NCBI GenBank assembly: GCA_022559845.1
Contig: JAHNEJ010003603.1
Span: forward strand, 80,228-144,227
From: Amorphophallus konjac
Lineage: Eukaryota > Streptophyta > Magnoliopsida > Alismatales > Araceae
Length of the DNA stretch: 64,000 nt
Reading direction: 5' to 3'
Shown here: piece after piece, positions 32,904 to 43,433 of the stretch
Position numbering within the stretch: the stretch's first letter is position 1
Layout: each line of letters opens with the position of its first letter
The notes under the pieces: generated by a model
The model's input: the letters and a program-made list of their open reading frames with translations, nothing else
Databases searched by the model: none
What the model was told of the DNA's origin: nothing
Made by a program: the position numbers and the translations under genes

Positions 32904-34554
32904 CAAGGTTGTCAGTATCGGTTTCGGACTCGGTTTCGGCCGAGTCCGAAACCGGCCGAAACACAGTGAAAAGGTTATAAAAAAATAAAAAAATATGTAA
33001 AAAAATAGAAAAAAAATCAGAAAAATATAAATAATCACATAAAAAAATAGAAAGTTCATTACACATGCATTGTAAAGAAATTGGATTAAGTGCATTACAC
33101 AAGAAGACTAATGGGTTCAAGTATTGAAGTTATTAAACAAATTTTGAGTACATATTAAACATGAAATAGGTTCAAACTGTATAATAAACGTGATCCTTAC
33201 CTAAATGATGATGCACTAATATGGATAATAACTAGAAGAACCTTCTCCCTCATCGTCTGGCTTTTCATGTTCATACCCATAAGATGGTTGCACGTATGGT
33301 CTATATTCACTATAACCAAACAATGAGGTAGCCAAGTCCTGCATCCCTCTTTGGATCCCTCTTGGAGTGTTTGGTTGGTTTGATTGGAATCCAGTATCGA
33401 CATAAGAATCTTGAGGAAGAGAAGAGAAACTGGTCGGATATGGATAGAACTGGAATGCTGGTTCATGACCCCACCCATAAATGGCTGCCTCCTGTTGGCC
33501 ACCTCCATAACCTGATGGATGCCTATATTGACTCTGTGAATCATGTCCTCGCTCACTCTGACTGTATCCTCTGCCTGTGTCTTCGTGGAAGGAGGAAGGA
33601 CCACCAGCATCTCCACCGCCAGTAGTAGCACCTGTAGCATCTGCAGCTGCACTGGGATCATCAAACCAGTCGCCTTTTGGCCTTTGGGGATGCTTTTTTC
33701 TGTTTTGGTGTGATTTCTTTAGCCACCCTTGACATGAATCCTCCTGCCCTTGGCGTGTGTCTCACATAAATCTGCTTCAACTGCTCAATTGCCGGGTTCT
33801 CTCGAGCAGCATCACTTGTCCTCTCAGTTAGCCCATGCATTGATGTACTTCTTCTTAAGGATGCAGGTGGCTTGCCCATTCTAAGAGTGACTGGCCTGCT
33901 ATCTGAGTCTGAATGTCTAGCTGGCTGAAAATCAGGCTGTTGCTCAGTGTCATCAACAACCTCAGGTGGGTCCCTTCTCTGGTGCGCATGAGTATCTCTG
34001 GCCCTCTTTGTTTTTCTTTTGAATTCGGGATCTCTTGCCTCATCTTCATCTAGTATGCCCTCTGCCCATGTTGTATCATCAATATCAAAAACGGGCTCAT
34101 CAACCTGCACTCGTGTCTCCACCCAAGACTGCAAGGGATTATCATCATCAAATAAGGCATCCACATCAATTTCTGCAGTGGCACCTTCAGCGACGCGTTT
34201 GTCCCGCAGTTGTTGTCTCAACCTCATATTGTAGTGGCAGTAAACTAATTTGTCTAACCGTTCAGCCTGCGGCAGGAGCCGGCCTGCGCAGCAGCAGCAG
34301 CACGGTCGCAGCAGTAGCACAGCAAGGAGGGGAGGGGGTTTCGGCCGAAACTCTTCGAAAAGAACACAAAGTGAACTCCTTAAAGGGGAGTTCACGTGAG
34401 TTTCGGCCGAAACCGTCCGGTTTCAAGCGAAACCAATATCGGTTTCGCCCGAAATCGATAAACCTAGTAAGTGTCTGGTTGCTACAGTGAAAAGTCTCGT
34501 TTTCGTATCGGTTATGGCCGAACCGATACGTTTCGGCCGAAACTGACAACCGTG
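32904..34554 (-). mobile_element. Internally deleted hAT element (hAT-B family, copy 1)
   Basis: Inverted ends CAAGGTTGTCAGTATCGG (left) and, inward from the right, CACGGTTGTCAGTTTCGG. Flanking octamers GTGCTGGC (32896-32903) and GTGACGGC (34555-34562) match at 6 of 8. Taking it out with one octamer rejoins the PMD frame (DVHLVLA followed by AWQDFLCREV). It keeps both ends and only the last part of a minus-strand transposase. The right end carries three exact copies of the palindrome TTTCGGCCGAAA. It is a Ds-like deletion derivative of the element type seen at 51176-56442. Confidence 0.9.
33197..34265 (-). pseudogene. 3' remnant of hAT-B transposase (copy 1)
   Basis: The minus strand encodes AERLDKLVYCHYNMRLRQQL (end of the hAT dimerisation region), then an acidic stretch (IDVDALFDDDNPLQSWVETR) and a Ser/Arg-rich tail parallel to the copy at 51683-52690. 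Upstream the frame runs straight into GCAGCAGCAG-rich leader sequence like that of the longer copy, marking the internal deletion. The last part (to 33197) is in another frame. Confidence 0.8.
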
Positions 34555-37107
34555 GTGACGGCAGCGTGGCAGGACTTCCTCTGCCGTGAGGTATCACAGG
34601 GGTACTTTGTTCCGGAGCAAGAGCGCAGAGCCCAGTTTGATATCCACTATGCACGCTGGTGGTTCAAAGCCAGCAATGTCTTCCGAGAGCATCGCGATGC
34701 CATCCGAGCCGCGGAGGAGCAGCGCCTGAGGAGGGAGGATCTGCCTCCTCTATCTGTAGACCCAGCCTTTATCAGATCTCATTTTTCAGCAGTCGCCCGG
34801 GTTGTCAGTGACATTGAGGCGCAGTGGCGCGAGAAAGGCTGGACGGTTCCTGTGGACAGGAGCCAATATAATGGGGCTTTGAAGCCCTTGAAGAGCATGT
34901 CGACAGTAGCACCTGGAGCTCCTTCTTCCTCTGCCTCAGGGGCAGCCCCAGGCCCTTCAAAGGCCTATTCTTGGTGGGCAGATTTGTAGGCATCTTGCGG
35001 GGTGAGGAGGAAATCCCAAGTGTCCCAGCCGATACCTGATGGAGCGCTCGGGGGCAGCACTTTTGCAGAATGGAGGGTCGACGTGATTAACGCCGTGGGC
35101 TGCACAGGCCCGCTGGAGTATATTTCTGGCCTTGAAATGGCGATGACTCCTATTGCCCTTTTTGAAATTGTAAAGGCGGTCGCACATGTCCTCCGAGTGA
35201 AGCCGGAGCAAACAGTTTTGAAACCCGTAAGGTCAATAGAGGCCACATGTAATTATCTTCTTTGCTGGCTTTTTTTTTAGTGTGCGTACATGTTCTCATA
35301 TCTTAGAAATCTTACACATTCCTTTGATAACTGTAGGTGGGGCTGCTAGGGTAGCCGGCGCCGGGCCATTGGAGGGTCCTCCCGATACTGAGATTGAGAG
35401 GGGTACTGTTGCCTCAAAAAGACCTCGCATTGAGGGTCCTGGAGAGGAGGGCGTGAGGTCTTCGTCCCGCCTTCGACTTGAGGAAGAATCTCCCACGATC
35501 GAGGTTGTCTCCAGTGAGTAACATATTTTAATACTTGCTGCTTTTAAGCTTTAGATGCAATGTCATGACCATATTTTGCCTTGCTAAATGCAGCTCCCCC
35601 GGAAGCCAGGGCCGACGCGAGCTTCTCTCCTCCTCAAGCGAACACTTCTGCGGGAGCAGATACGCCTCTGGACGAATCTGTGCCGAATGTTATTTTCAGT
35701 TTTGAAGAGCTGGTCTCTCCCACAGATGATTATACGCCGGTGATGGCTAACTCTCCCTCACCCATTGCCACGGGGACCATAGGTGGTCAGCCCTCAGGTA
35801 ATATACCCAGCCTTGTCTCTTCATTGATGCATGAAGCTCTGGAGATCACTAATTCTTTAGTGTTATGCTTTGGCTGTGCAGGAGTTTCCGATGCTGTTCC
35901 TCCCGTCTTGACAACGGGAGACAATACCGGCTCCTCTTTTGGGGACGGGTCCACTTATGGGAGTGGGAGCTCTGCTGCTTCTGACCCTCTTTCTAAAAGG
36001 AGCTCAAGCTCTACTTCAGGTGCTAAGACCTCGAGCTCTTCTTCCAGCGAGAGTGGTTCCCGGGAAGAGGGAGAGTTGGAGGATGCTGGCGGTGAGTACA
36101 AATGCATTTTTTCCTTTCTCGCCCGACCTCTTCTTATAAAAAATTGTTTGGCTCATATGGTTCATTATTGAACAGGAGTTGACCTGGCCGACTCAATGGA
36201 GGAGTTCTCACAGCTTATGGAGTCCGGCTCATTCATGGATCTTATGAATGGCGGCGACACTGCAACAGCTACAAAGGGTGTGGAGGTGGCGGGTGTTGAA
36301 ATTGCGGTACCGAGGAGTTTCCCCATCGCACCGCCACCACTTTCGCTGGGGCATTCCCCTCATGTTGGCATTGACGAGGATAGCATGGCTGATCCTTCAG
36401 GTAAGAAATCTGCAGACTTGTGTTGCCTCTCCTTATTGCTTCATTGCTGAGTTGACTAACACCTGCCGCATTGGCTATATGTAAATAGCAGTAGGCCGGG
36501 CTGCAGAGGACGGCATACCGCAATCCGGTGGGGCTGCCCTAGGAGAGGGAGTTCCCCAGGGTTCGCCAGAGGGCCAGCGCAATTCCGGGCATAACGCCCA
36601 CCCGTGGATGCCTAGCTTACAGGTATCTGCCAATGGAGAGCTCAGCTTATGCTTGTATTTTCTTTATGGTATTAACCATTTCTTCATATCTGCCTTGCAG
36701 ATGCTCTTTCCATAGAGCCGGCAGTTGAGGTCCCTATGACGGGGGAGTTTCCAGGCGAGGTCAGGCCAGCTTTTGTGGGTGGGCAATCTTGCTCCCAAGA
36801 GGTCCCTGATATGGACTCCGCCCCTCCTAGCATAGCTAAAGGAGGGGATGGAGATACCTCTGTAGCGATTCGCATGCAGGAGACAGCTTCAAGTATCTCA
36901 CCATGTTGTCCCTCTCAGGGCTCTTCGTGCATATCCTCTTGATTGCGAACAAGCACTTATTCTACTTTTCTTTGATTACAACCCCCTTGAGAGGGGCTTC
37001 AGAGGTGCCCGCAGACTTCCCTACTCTTGGGGTTGAGTGGCCTGACACCCCTGCGCTTGGGATGGCATTGAATGCCGCCATGGCTGACCAGCTGAGGGAC
37101 ATAATTA
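34555..37107 (+). pseudogene. PMD gene, C-terminal part with several small exons
   Basis: It resumes right after the hAT copy with AWQDFLCREVSQGYFVPEQE and runs to about 34989 (PSKAYSWWADL, stop). Further exon-like blocks with good donors or acceptors follow: 35002-35227 (AEWRVDVINAVGCTGPLEYI), 35336-35514, 35594-35800, 35881-36093, 36178-36400, about 36700-36940 and about 36975-37107. They encode a Ser/Gly/Glu/Pro-rich, probably disordered C-terminal region. Several breaks make a functional product unlikely. The gene ends abruptly near 37107, where LTR-type sequence takes over, so a deletion probably removed the true end and the start of the 3' LTR. Confidence 0.55.
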
Positions 37108-37310
37108 CAAAAATACCCCGTAGGGGCATAAATACAAGACCCAGGGATTTACCCCCTACAGGCCAAGACAGACAAAACAAAGTCCAACTGTTGGATGCTC
37201 CTTCCGCGTGGATTCTCTATATTGAGTCCGGACCCTTGGGGATCTATTTATAGAAGGTGGGAGGACTCAGGTTGACAGAACCAGAAGGAATTACCTCCGT
37301 TTTGACAAAA

Positions 37311-38544
37311 AATTGGGCTTTAGCCCCAATTCTGACAAGGTGGGGTGGCAAAATTTTTTTTTGACCCCTCTCCCTCTTTTCCTTCTTTTTTTCCCTTCTT
37401 TTTTCCTTCTTTTTTTTTTTGGACACACGGGTCCCGGAGGGGTCACTCGCGGGGCGGGGCGGGGCTGACCCGCTGGGGACCCAGCGGGGGTCAATTGATC
37501 CCGCTGGGGTCCTAGCGGGGTCAACCGGCCCCGCGCGGGGTCGGTTGACCCCGCTAGGGCCCAGCGGGGTGCCACGACCCCCCCACCCCCCGCGCGGGGT
37601 CGACTGGCCCTGCTGGTTCCATGGAAGGCAGTATCGACCGAAACCGATACGTTTCGGCCGAAACGTATCGGTTTCGGCCGGTACCGATCCGAAACCGCAC
37701 CTAAATATTGTAGCAGGTCCAAAACTATTAAAAAAATATTTTTTAATGGTTTCGGACGAAACCGTTAAATGTTTCGGCCGAAACTGACCTGTTTCGGTCC
37801 GAAACTGGACGGTTTCGGCCGAAACCAGACATGATCATATATTTTTTTAATTTTTTAAAGGGTTTCAACCGGTTTCGGCTGAAACCGATACCGGTACCGA
37901 AACCGGTACGTATCGGTTTCGGAACCGGCCGAAACCGGTACCGAAACCGATACTGCCTTCCTTGGCTGGTTCCCAGCGGGGTGGGTCGACCCTCCGCGGG
38001 GGTGGGCGACCCCGCTGGGCCCAGCGGGGTGGGCTCGACCCCCCCCCCCCCCCCAGCGGGGTGGGCGGAGCTCGCCGGCATCCCAAAGGGCTCATTTGAC
38101 CCCGGTGTTCCCCTTTTGGCCCCTCTCGACGCCGTTTCCCTTCGTTTCTGTCGCCCTGGGTCAAGGAGAAGCCGTGGTGGAGCATTCATAGCCTGTGAAG
38201 GTCCGTTCTTCGCCACGTGGCAGCCGTTCATCGGTGGAGACTTGCGCAGGAGCGGAAGATTGTTTTGTTTGTTGTTTGGTTGTGCGTCGCCGCGTGGGGA
38301 GGAATCTTTGCGCCCGTCTGTGCCATGTGATACATTTGTTCGGCCACTTCGACAGGTTTGCATGCACATTTTTCCTCCTAATTTCCATTGCTGCGACGCC
38401 GTTTGTAATTGTATGATCGGGTCGATAGACCCTAAATCACGGATGTACTCCGCGGTCCGATGACATCGGTGCTACGCCGTATTTTTCGTCGGTTGTCATG
38501 AGACAAGTTTCTCGAAATATTTCGAGATAATTATGAGTGCAACA
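37311..38544 (+). repeat. 3' LTR of the PMD element (partial, split by a hAT MITE)
   Basis: From GGGCTTTAGCCCCAATTCTGAC onward it matches the part of the 5' LTR after the hAT-A insertion (TGACAAGGTGGGGTGGCAAA, GACCCCTCTCCCTCTTTTCC, then the CACGGGTCCCGGAGGGGTCA stretch), ending GAGTGCAACA. The MITE 37620-37964 is extra. Upstream LTR sequence does not match the other copy. Confidence 0.65.
37620..37964. mobile_element. 345-bp hAT MITE of the hAT-B family
   Basis: Ends CATGGAAGGCAGTATCG and, inward from the right, CAAGGAAGGCAGTATCGG, with a perfect 8-bp duplication GCTGGTTC (37612-37619 and 37965-37972). It contains three exact TTTCGGCCGAAA palindromes and many half sites (GGTTTCGG, CCGAAACC) on both sides of an AT-rich centre. 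The uninterrupted form of the site can be compared with the 5' LTR near 30205. No ORF. Confidence 0.93.
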
Positions 38545-39384
38545 ACCGTACACCAGTAATCACAGAACAAGGACTAGCTGGGGTCGCACTCGTCAGCGCA
38601 CGTCCCACGCCCCCAACTACGTGTGCACACACAGACTATCTGCTCTAGGTCGGGTCCTCTAGTCGGTTTTCCCCCTAGCTGGACTTAGGCTGCAATGGCA
38701 AGAGGTCCTACGGTAACCAGCTTAAAAATCGTCTACTCGAGTCTAGCCTCCACCACTCCCAAGTGGGTCGGCAACTACGTGCCCAGGTCAGCTACGTCTA
38801 TTGGGAGGGTCACTCGAGGTAAAACTCTCGGTAGGAGAAACACCGAAGTACCAACGGGCTACGCATGCACCCGTCGTGATATCACAAAATAGAGGGTAGC
38901 TCTGTGCCACTAGACTCAGGACGACTAGTTAGACTCGCTAATCCAACGGCCTAAGAGTCGCGTGACTCATCCCAAGGCCATTGCACAATACGGCTGCATG
39001 CCGTCAAATTATCCTAGTCCAAGAGTTAGAAACCATGGTCAAAAGAATCCTTAAAGCGGCTCACAACCGCTGAGTTCATTCCCTTTCCAAGGGAGACTAA
39101 GAAGCTCCCAGCCCCAGGCTGGGCCACGGAACTCTCGATCATCGGCCATACGCATGGCCCTTACGGAAAACTATTTTTCGAAGAAGCTAACATCGTGCGG
39201 GGACATCCCTTTGCACCTACACCGGTACACGGTGACTGGATCTCGCACAACAAGGAAGCACGGAACACACAGGATCACCCAGACCTTCTAAACCACACGA
39301 GCATGCTAATCGAGGTATCATGATTCCTTCGGACACCCAAAAGCACGAACTCGGTCCCCACGGGGTGTCCGGGACATCCACGGG

Positions 39385-39625
39385 CCAAAGGTCGACCGAC
39401 GGGCCTTGACCGGGTCGACCGGAGGCCAAAACGTGCGAAAGACTGTGTTTCGGTCGACCTTCCCATTGGGTCGGTCGACCTGGCCCGCAGCCAAGCTGCA
39501 GACCATCCTGGTCGGTCGACCAAACCCACTGGGTTGGTCGACCAAACCAGGGCAATTCTCCCTCTGTGGCGAACGCCTAACTGGTCGACCGAATCCACTG
39601 GGTCGGTTGACCGATTCCGGCGACG
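39385..39625. repeat. Cluster of GGTCGACC palindromes
   Basis: Seven exact GGTCGACC (plus one GGTTGACC variant) in about 220 bp of the solo LTR, several arranged as pairs around CCCATTGGGT- or CCACTGGGT-type spacers (for example GGTCGACCAAACCCACTGGG). Confidence 0.8.
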
Positions 39626-40150
39626 TTCCGACGAAACCCCATCCGAGGGGCCCTATTCCACGCCCCGATCACCCTGGGTGATGTGGAAAACATGGGGGAA
39701 CTATTCCCCAACCTCTAAACTACCGAGAGGTCCCAATCTAACCCCAAAATCACGATCAAAATGACGAATCCGTTGCTCACCCCAAAATCATGCTTTTTAA
39801 TCCCGGCGTGAAAGAAAATCACCCTCAGCCTCACCACGGCCTACGAAACGCGGGAAAATGAAAAGCATGGGCCAAGGATCCACCCCCTTACCTCTCACGA
39901 CGAGATCCCGCATCGAGGACACCGATTCCACGCAAAATCGCGCTCCGAACCACCGCTTGCTTCACGAACTCGCGAACAAGCTCCACCGCGCCACCGCCTC
40001 CCATCCTCGCTGATTGTCGCCCCATGTGCCTCGCCACCTCGCCCACGCCGTCCTCCGTCAGTCGCCCGGAGAAGGGAGGGAGAGAATGAGAGAAACAAGA
40101 GGAGAGAGGGTGAGAAATGAGAGAATGAAGAGAGAGGGAGGTTTAAGGGG

Positions 40151-40160
40151 TTTATATAGA
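40151..40160 (-). promoter_or_regulatory. TATA-type box of the large LTR
   Basis: Minus strand TCTATATAAACC, followed by a CT-rich stretch (CTCTCTCTTCATTCTCTC) as expected of an LTR promoter and leader. The minus-strand ORF 40098-39895 could be part of the transcribed leader but has no domain. Confidence 0.55.
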
Positions 40161-41403
40161 AACTATTTTGGGGTTTTAAAAATCCAGAAAATAGAAAAAT
40201 GATAAAAAAATATTCCCACGATCCTCAAAAAATGCACAACGCGCTTGTAATATCCCGAAGTCCGAAAACACGACGGTTCACCCTACACAGGGGTCCGAAG
40301 GCTCGATAGCCAATAATCCGATTTAATCACGAAACACGATCCGAGACCCACGGAAACGCTCCAAAACTCACAGATTCATGATCCGAAAATCCTGGGTGTT
40401 ACATCAACTCTTTGCTCTGTAGTAATATTTCTATTTGATGATCACAGTCCATTGCCCACGTTGTCTGTACCTGCTTTTCATAAACAATTGCTCAAAAGAG
40501 CCAAATTGAAATCTCTGATGTTCTTTAAACCCAACCCTCCCACTTCCTCGCACTTACATGCTCTTCCCTATGCAATGTCATGTCATCCTTTGCCTCTCCA
40601 CTACCATGTCAGAGTATAGACTGCAACTTCCTTGCAATTGAGAGAGTGGCCCTGAAAGTGGACACAAAATAAATAGGGAGGTTGTCCAAAACAGATTTGC
40701 ACGGGTCGAGCAACTTCTCTTTCCACCCTGTTAGTCTGGACTGAAATATTTGTACCACTGGTTGCCAAGTCTAGAATCCATACACTGTAGAGCACTGTGT
40801 GTCAAGGGAAATCCTAGGTAATTGATAGGGAATTGGCTAAGTTGACAACCTAGAATACCAGCAGATCTCCTAATTACCCTTTGTTCCATGTTCACACCAA
40901 ACACCTGGCTCTTGTTAAGATTCACCTATAGACCACTAACCTCCTGTAGCAACTCCAACATCATTTTGATGGTGTATAGCTGACCCTCTCCTTCTGCCCC
41001 AAAAAGAATTGTATCATTAGCATATTGTAGGTTGAGATGAATTGGCTCTGAGAGGCCACCTGGAGCCCCCTAATCAGGCCATAGGACTTAACTCTAGTCC
41101 ACTGAAGATTTGTGCTACCAGAACAAACAACAGAGGAGACGTGGGGTCACCTTGCCTTAGCCCTCTGCCAGTGTGGAGGTAAGGTGATGGTTTCCCATTG
41201 ATGAGGACAACAAGTCTGGTTGACTGGATACATGTCTGAATCCTTCCAATCCACCTATCATTGAAGCCCATCCTACTGAGAACATGAAGCCGACACTACC
41301 AGCTCACTCGGTCATACTCTTTCTCAAAGTCAAGCTCGAACACTCATGCAAACATTTATGGGCAACCAAAAAATGCTCTTGAATAATACGCCCTCTAATG
41401 TAA

Positions 41404-41497
41404 GCTCCCTGGTAGCCATTGGCAATGCTACCAATGACACTTTCAAGTCTTATGGCTCCCTGGTAGCCATTGGCAATGCTACCAATGACACTTTCAA
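41404..41497. repeat. 51-bp tandem duplication inside LINE 1
   Basis: GCTCCCTGGTAGCCATTGGC and the next ~23 bp occur at 41404 and again at 41455. The period is a multiple of three. Confidence 0.9.
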
Positions 41498-42317
41498 CTT
41501 TCAAGTCTCATGGTCAACAACTTTGTGATTATTTTATAAGTCCCATTGAGCAGGCTAATGGACTTATAGTCTCTCAGGCTTTCAACACCCTGCTTCTTAG
41601 GGATGAGGACAAGCAGAGTTTTGTTGATATCTTTCAAATGAGTCTTCCCTTCCTGAAATTCCTAGATAGTTTGGAGAAGGTTTTCCTTAACAATGCCCAA
41701 AAATGATGGAAAGAAGTCATTGGGAACCCTTCTGGCCCAGGGGTTTTGTCACATGCAAGAGAGAATACAACCTTCTTCACCCCCCTCTAGAAAGAGGTGG
41801 GAGAGAGCACTACTATCCTCTACCAACATCCACGGAATGAGGTCCACTGCAATGGATGGTTTGACTGGCTCATCTTCAGTAAAAAGCTGCAAGTAGAACT
41901 GTGTGGCATGCCTCTTGATGTCTTCCAGTGCAGTAAAGAGCTGGTTCCCCACTCTCATGCACTTGATGTAATTTAGCCGCCTTCTTGTTGAGGCAATCTT
42001 TTGGAAGTAAGTATTCTTGTCTCCCTCCTTGATCCATCTTTTCCTAACTCTCTGCTTCCAGTAAATTTCCTCTTTAGTAAGGATCTCTTCAAAGTCCGCT
42101 TTAAGCTTATCCCTCTGATTCCTGTCAGGCTCATCCAATGGACCTGCGTCCTCCAGTGCATCCAGTCCCTCCAGTTGATGCATGATCTTGTCCTTCGCTA
42201 CTTTGCCAGGAGAGTCTTGCTGGCGCCCCACTCAGTCAGCTCTTGTGCTTGGTGCTTCAATTTATTTACCAGTCTGGCCATGGAAGACCTCTCCTGTCTC
42301 TGAATTCCCTATATTCT

Positions 42318-42357
42318 TTTTTTTGAAAGTGGGTAGTGCCACTAAGTATAGGCAAAC
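42318..42357 (-). mobile_element. 40-bp LINE 3'-end insertion with 15-bp target duplication
   Basis: The insert is a T run followed by GAAAGTGGGTAGTGCCACTA and about 13 more bases. It is flanked by AATTCCCTATATTCT (42303-42317) and AATTCCCCATATTCT (42358-42372), 14 of 15 identical. Removing it and one flank copy restores the LINE 1 frame (MDIVNRIWG continues into RQERSSMARLVNKLK). The insert resembles the 3' ends of LINE 1 and LINE 2, so it is an extremely 5'-truncated LINE. Confidence 0.8.
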
Positions 42358-43037
42358 AATTCCCCATATTCTGTTGACAATGTCCATGAAGCCTTCCTCT
42401 CTGAACTAATATCTTTCCAATCTGAATTGAGCTTTCCTCTCCCGCCTGCAGCTAGTCCTGAGCAAATAGGCTTGTGGTTGGAAACGGATCTGGCCAAAGC
42501 CAAGGCCTTCAAATGTGGGAAGTGTTCCTTCCAATCAACAGATAGTAGGAACTTATCGAGTCTAGACACTGCTGTCAGCTCTTAAATTTAACCAGCTGAA
42601 CTGGGCATTGGAGGTGTAGACATCTATCTGGGCTGCATCAGCAACAAAGTTTCTGGAAATCTTCAATTCTCCCGTGTGAGTTGAGACCCCTGACCTCTCA
42701 TGCATTGAGAAGACGGCATTGATGCCCCCCCCAACCCACCTACACCATAGAACCAGAGGTGAAGAAGCTCGTCCCACAGTGCTTTCTTGTCCTTCCTGGT
42801 CTGTGCCTCATAAACACCAGAGAAGTCCCATCTGAAATCATCCTTGATCCTGCGGAGAGAGACGGAAATACTCTCCTGCCAATATTTCCGAACTCCACCT
42901 CCTTCACCTCAAAACTCATTCGACATAATCATAATGCTCCTTGCGGAGAGGCTACCCCTCTGGACGGTCTTGTACCCCCTATCTCCCTCATTATAGTCTC
43001 CCTATCTCCCTCACATTTCGTGAGGATATTTTTGACA

Positions 43038-43297
43038 CTATGTTCATTTAATAGGGTTATGTGGGTGGGCACGATTTTGTGAGTGGTAATACTACAAGCT
43101 AACCTTGTAAGGAGGGTATATTCACAAAAACCCCAGCAAGTATTCATGCCAGTAGGTGTTGTGGGTTGAGAGTTGTCAAGTATTTGCCTTTTACATATTA
43201 TTATTCTTTTCCTATGTGTGTGATCATCTGGTCGGCGAAATTTCCCTTACTCTTTTGCGTATTAACTGTAACTTTCTTTTGATTTCTGAGAATTCAG
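43038..43297 (+). other. OSB intron 1, host part after the LINE, with splice acceptor
   Basis: AT-rich intron end. The acceptor TTTCTGAGAATTCAG ends at 43297. Confidence 0.8.
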
Positions 43298-43433
43298 GAT
43301 CCCAATAGTCTTCCAAGGTGATCTGGCACAAATTGCTGCATGCAATTTGAAGGAAAAAGACAATGTGTATGTGACTGGACAGTTGACTGGAGGATCACAA
43401 CTCACTGGCAGCAGTACTGAAACTAAAATGCAG
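43298..43433 (+). CDS. OSB-type single-stranded DNA-binding protein, exon 2
   Basis: 136 nt encoding (W)IPIVFQGDLAQIAACNLK, then DNVYVTGQLTGG and TKMQ. This continues the OB fold of exon 1: the W-I-P-x-x-F-x-G-D-L-A segment and the V-Y-V-x-G-Q-L strand are OSB/SSB hallmarks. The first base completes the Trp codon split by intron 1, and the exon ends in phase 0 at a GTATCT donor. Its position, 25.6 kb from exon 1, was found because frame and motif fit both neighbours. Confidence 0.85.

Larger units (their letters stand above)
21353..38544 (+). mobile_element. Non-autonomous LTR retrotransposon carrying a plant mobile domain gene
   Basis: It starts TGTGGGCC at 21353 and ends GTGCAACA at 38544, with flanking ACTGT (21348-21352) and ACCGT (38545-38549), a one-mismatch target duplication. 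A long repeat (30004-30742 and about 37311-38544, ignoring inserts) ends in GTGCAACA both times and is read as the two LTRs. The interior (30743 to about 37100) encodes a PMD protein and no gag, protease, reverse transcriptase or integrase, so it would need another element for mobility. The 5' LTR is split by a 7.6-kb hAT element, the PMD gene by a 1.65-kb hAT derivative, and the 3' LTR by a 345-bp hAT MITE. The upstream part of the 3' LTR seems deleted, since PMD-gene sequence runs almost into it. No clear primer-binding site was found after the 5' LTR. Confidence 0.7.
20474..40403 (-). mobile_element. Large (about 2.7 kb) apparently solo LTR, itself split by the PMD element
   Basis: It starts TGTAATGACCC, ends GGGTGTTACA and has an exact 5-bp target duplication TCAAC (20469-20473 and 40404-40408). 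Its own sequence is 20474-21352 plus 38550-40403, about 2.73 kb. I found no repeat of its start inside its end, no primer-binding site and no gag or pol, so a solo LTR left by recombination is the simplest reading. The minus strand has a TATA-type box (TCTATATAAA, 40160-40151) about 250 bp from the minus-strand start, followed by a CT-rich leader, so orientation is minus. The LTR type (TGTAACACCC...GGGTNNTTACA) recalls plant Ty3/gypsy elements, but the lineage is not proven. Confidence 0.72.
18950..43021 (-). mobile_element. L1-type LINE (LINE 1), 5'-truncated, split by a 19.9-kb LTR insertion
   Basis: The flanks carry a 16-bp target duplication with 14 matches: GAGGATGGTTTTGACA (18934-18949) and GAGGATATTTTTGACA (43022-43037). 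The T-rich end at 18950 (minus-strand poly-A side) gives minus orientation. On the minus strand from the right: an endonuclease part (FSMHERSGVSTHTGELKISR, SRLDKFLLSVDWKEHF), reverse transcriptase ([17 protein letters not shown] near 41140; SQFPINYLGFPL near 40830), then after the LTR insertion the zinc-binding C-terminal region (LWRGILQSNDFF; LCCLCREEEETIDHLF; TLWVIWEERKNRIFRKE). Removing the insertion and one copy of TCAAC rejoins the same frame (KYYYRAKS on one side, DLLNPSQQHIS on the other). Several stops and frameshifts make it a dead copy. Its net length is about 4.1 kb. Confidence 0.92.
40409..43021 (-). pseudogene. LINE 1 endonuclease and reverse transcriptase region
   Basis: Minus-strand blocks in order: an endonuclease remnant (GINAVFSMHERSGVSTHTGE at about 42715-42655; SRLDKFLLSVDWKEHFPHLK near 42567), a linker (ALEDIKRHATQFYLQLFTED near 41900), reverse transcriptase ([50 protein letters not shown]) and the C-terminal part (KYYYRAKS up to the LTR insertion). 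Frameshifts separate them. The 5' end stops within the endonuclease at the target duplication, so the copy is 5'-truncated. Confidence 0.85.

Noticed and set aside
40247..40403. TGTAATATCCCG...GTTACA considered as a separate 157-bp LTR
   Set aside because: It has no partner copy at the left end and no own target duplication; it fits as part of the single large LTR bounded by TCAAC.
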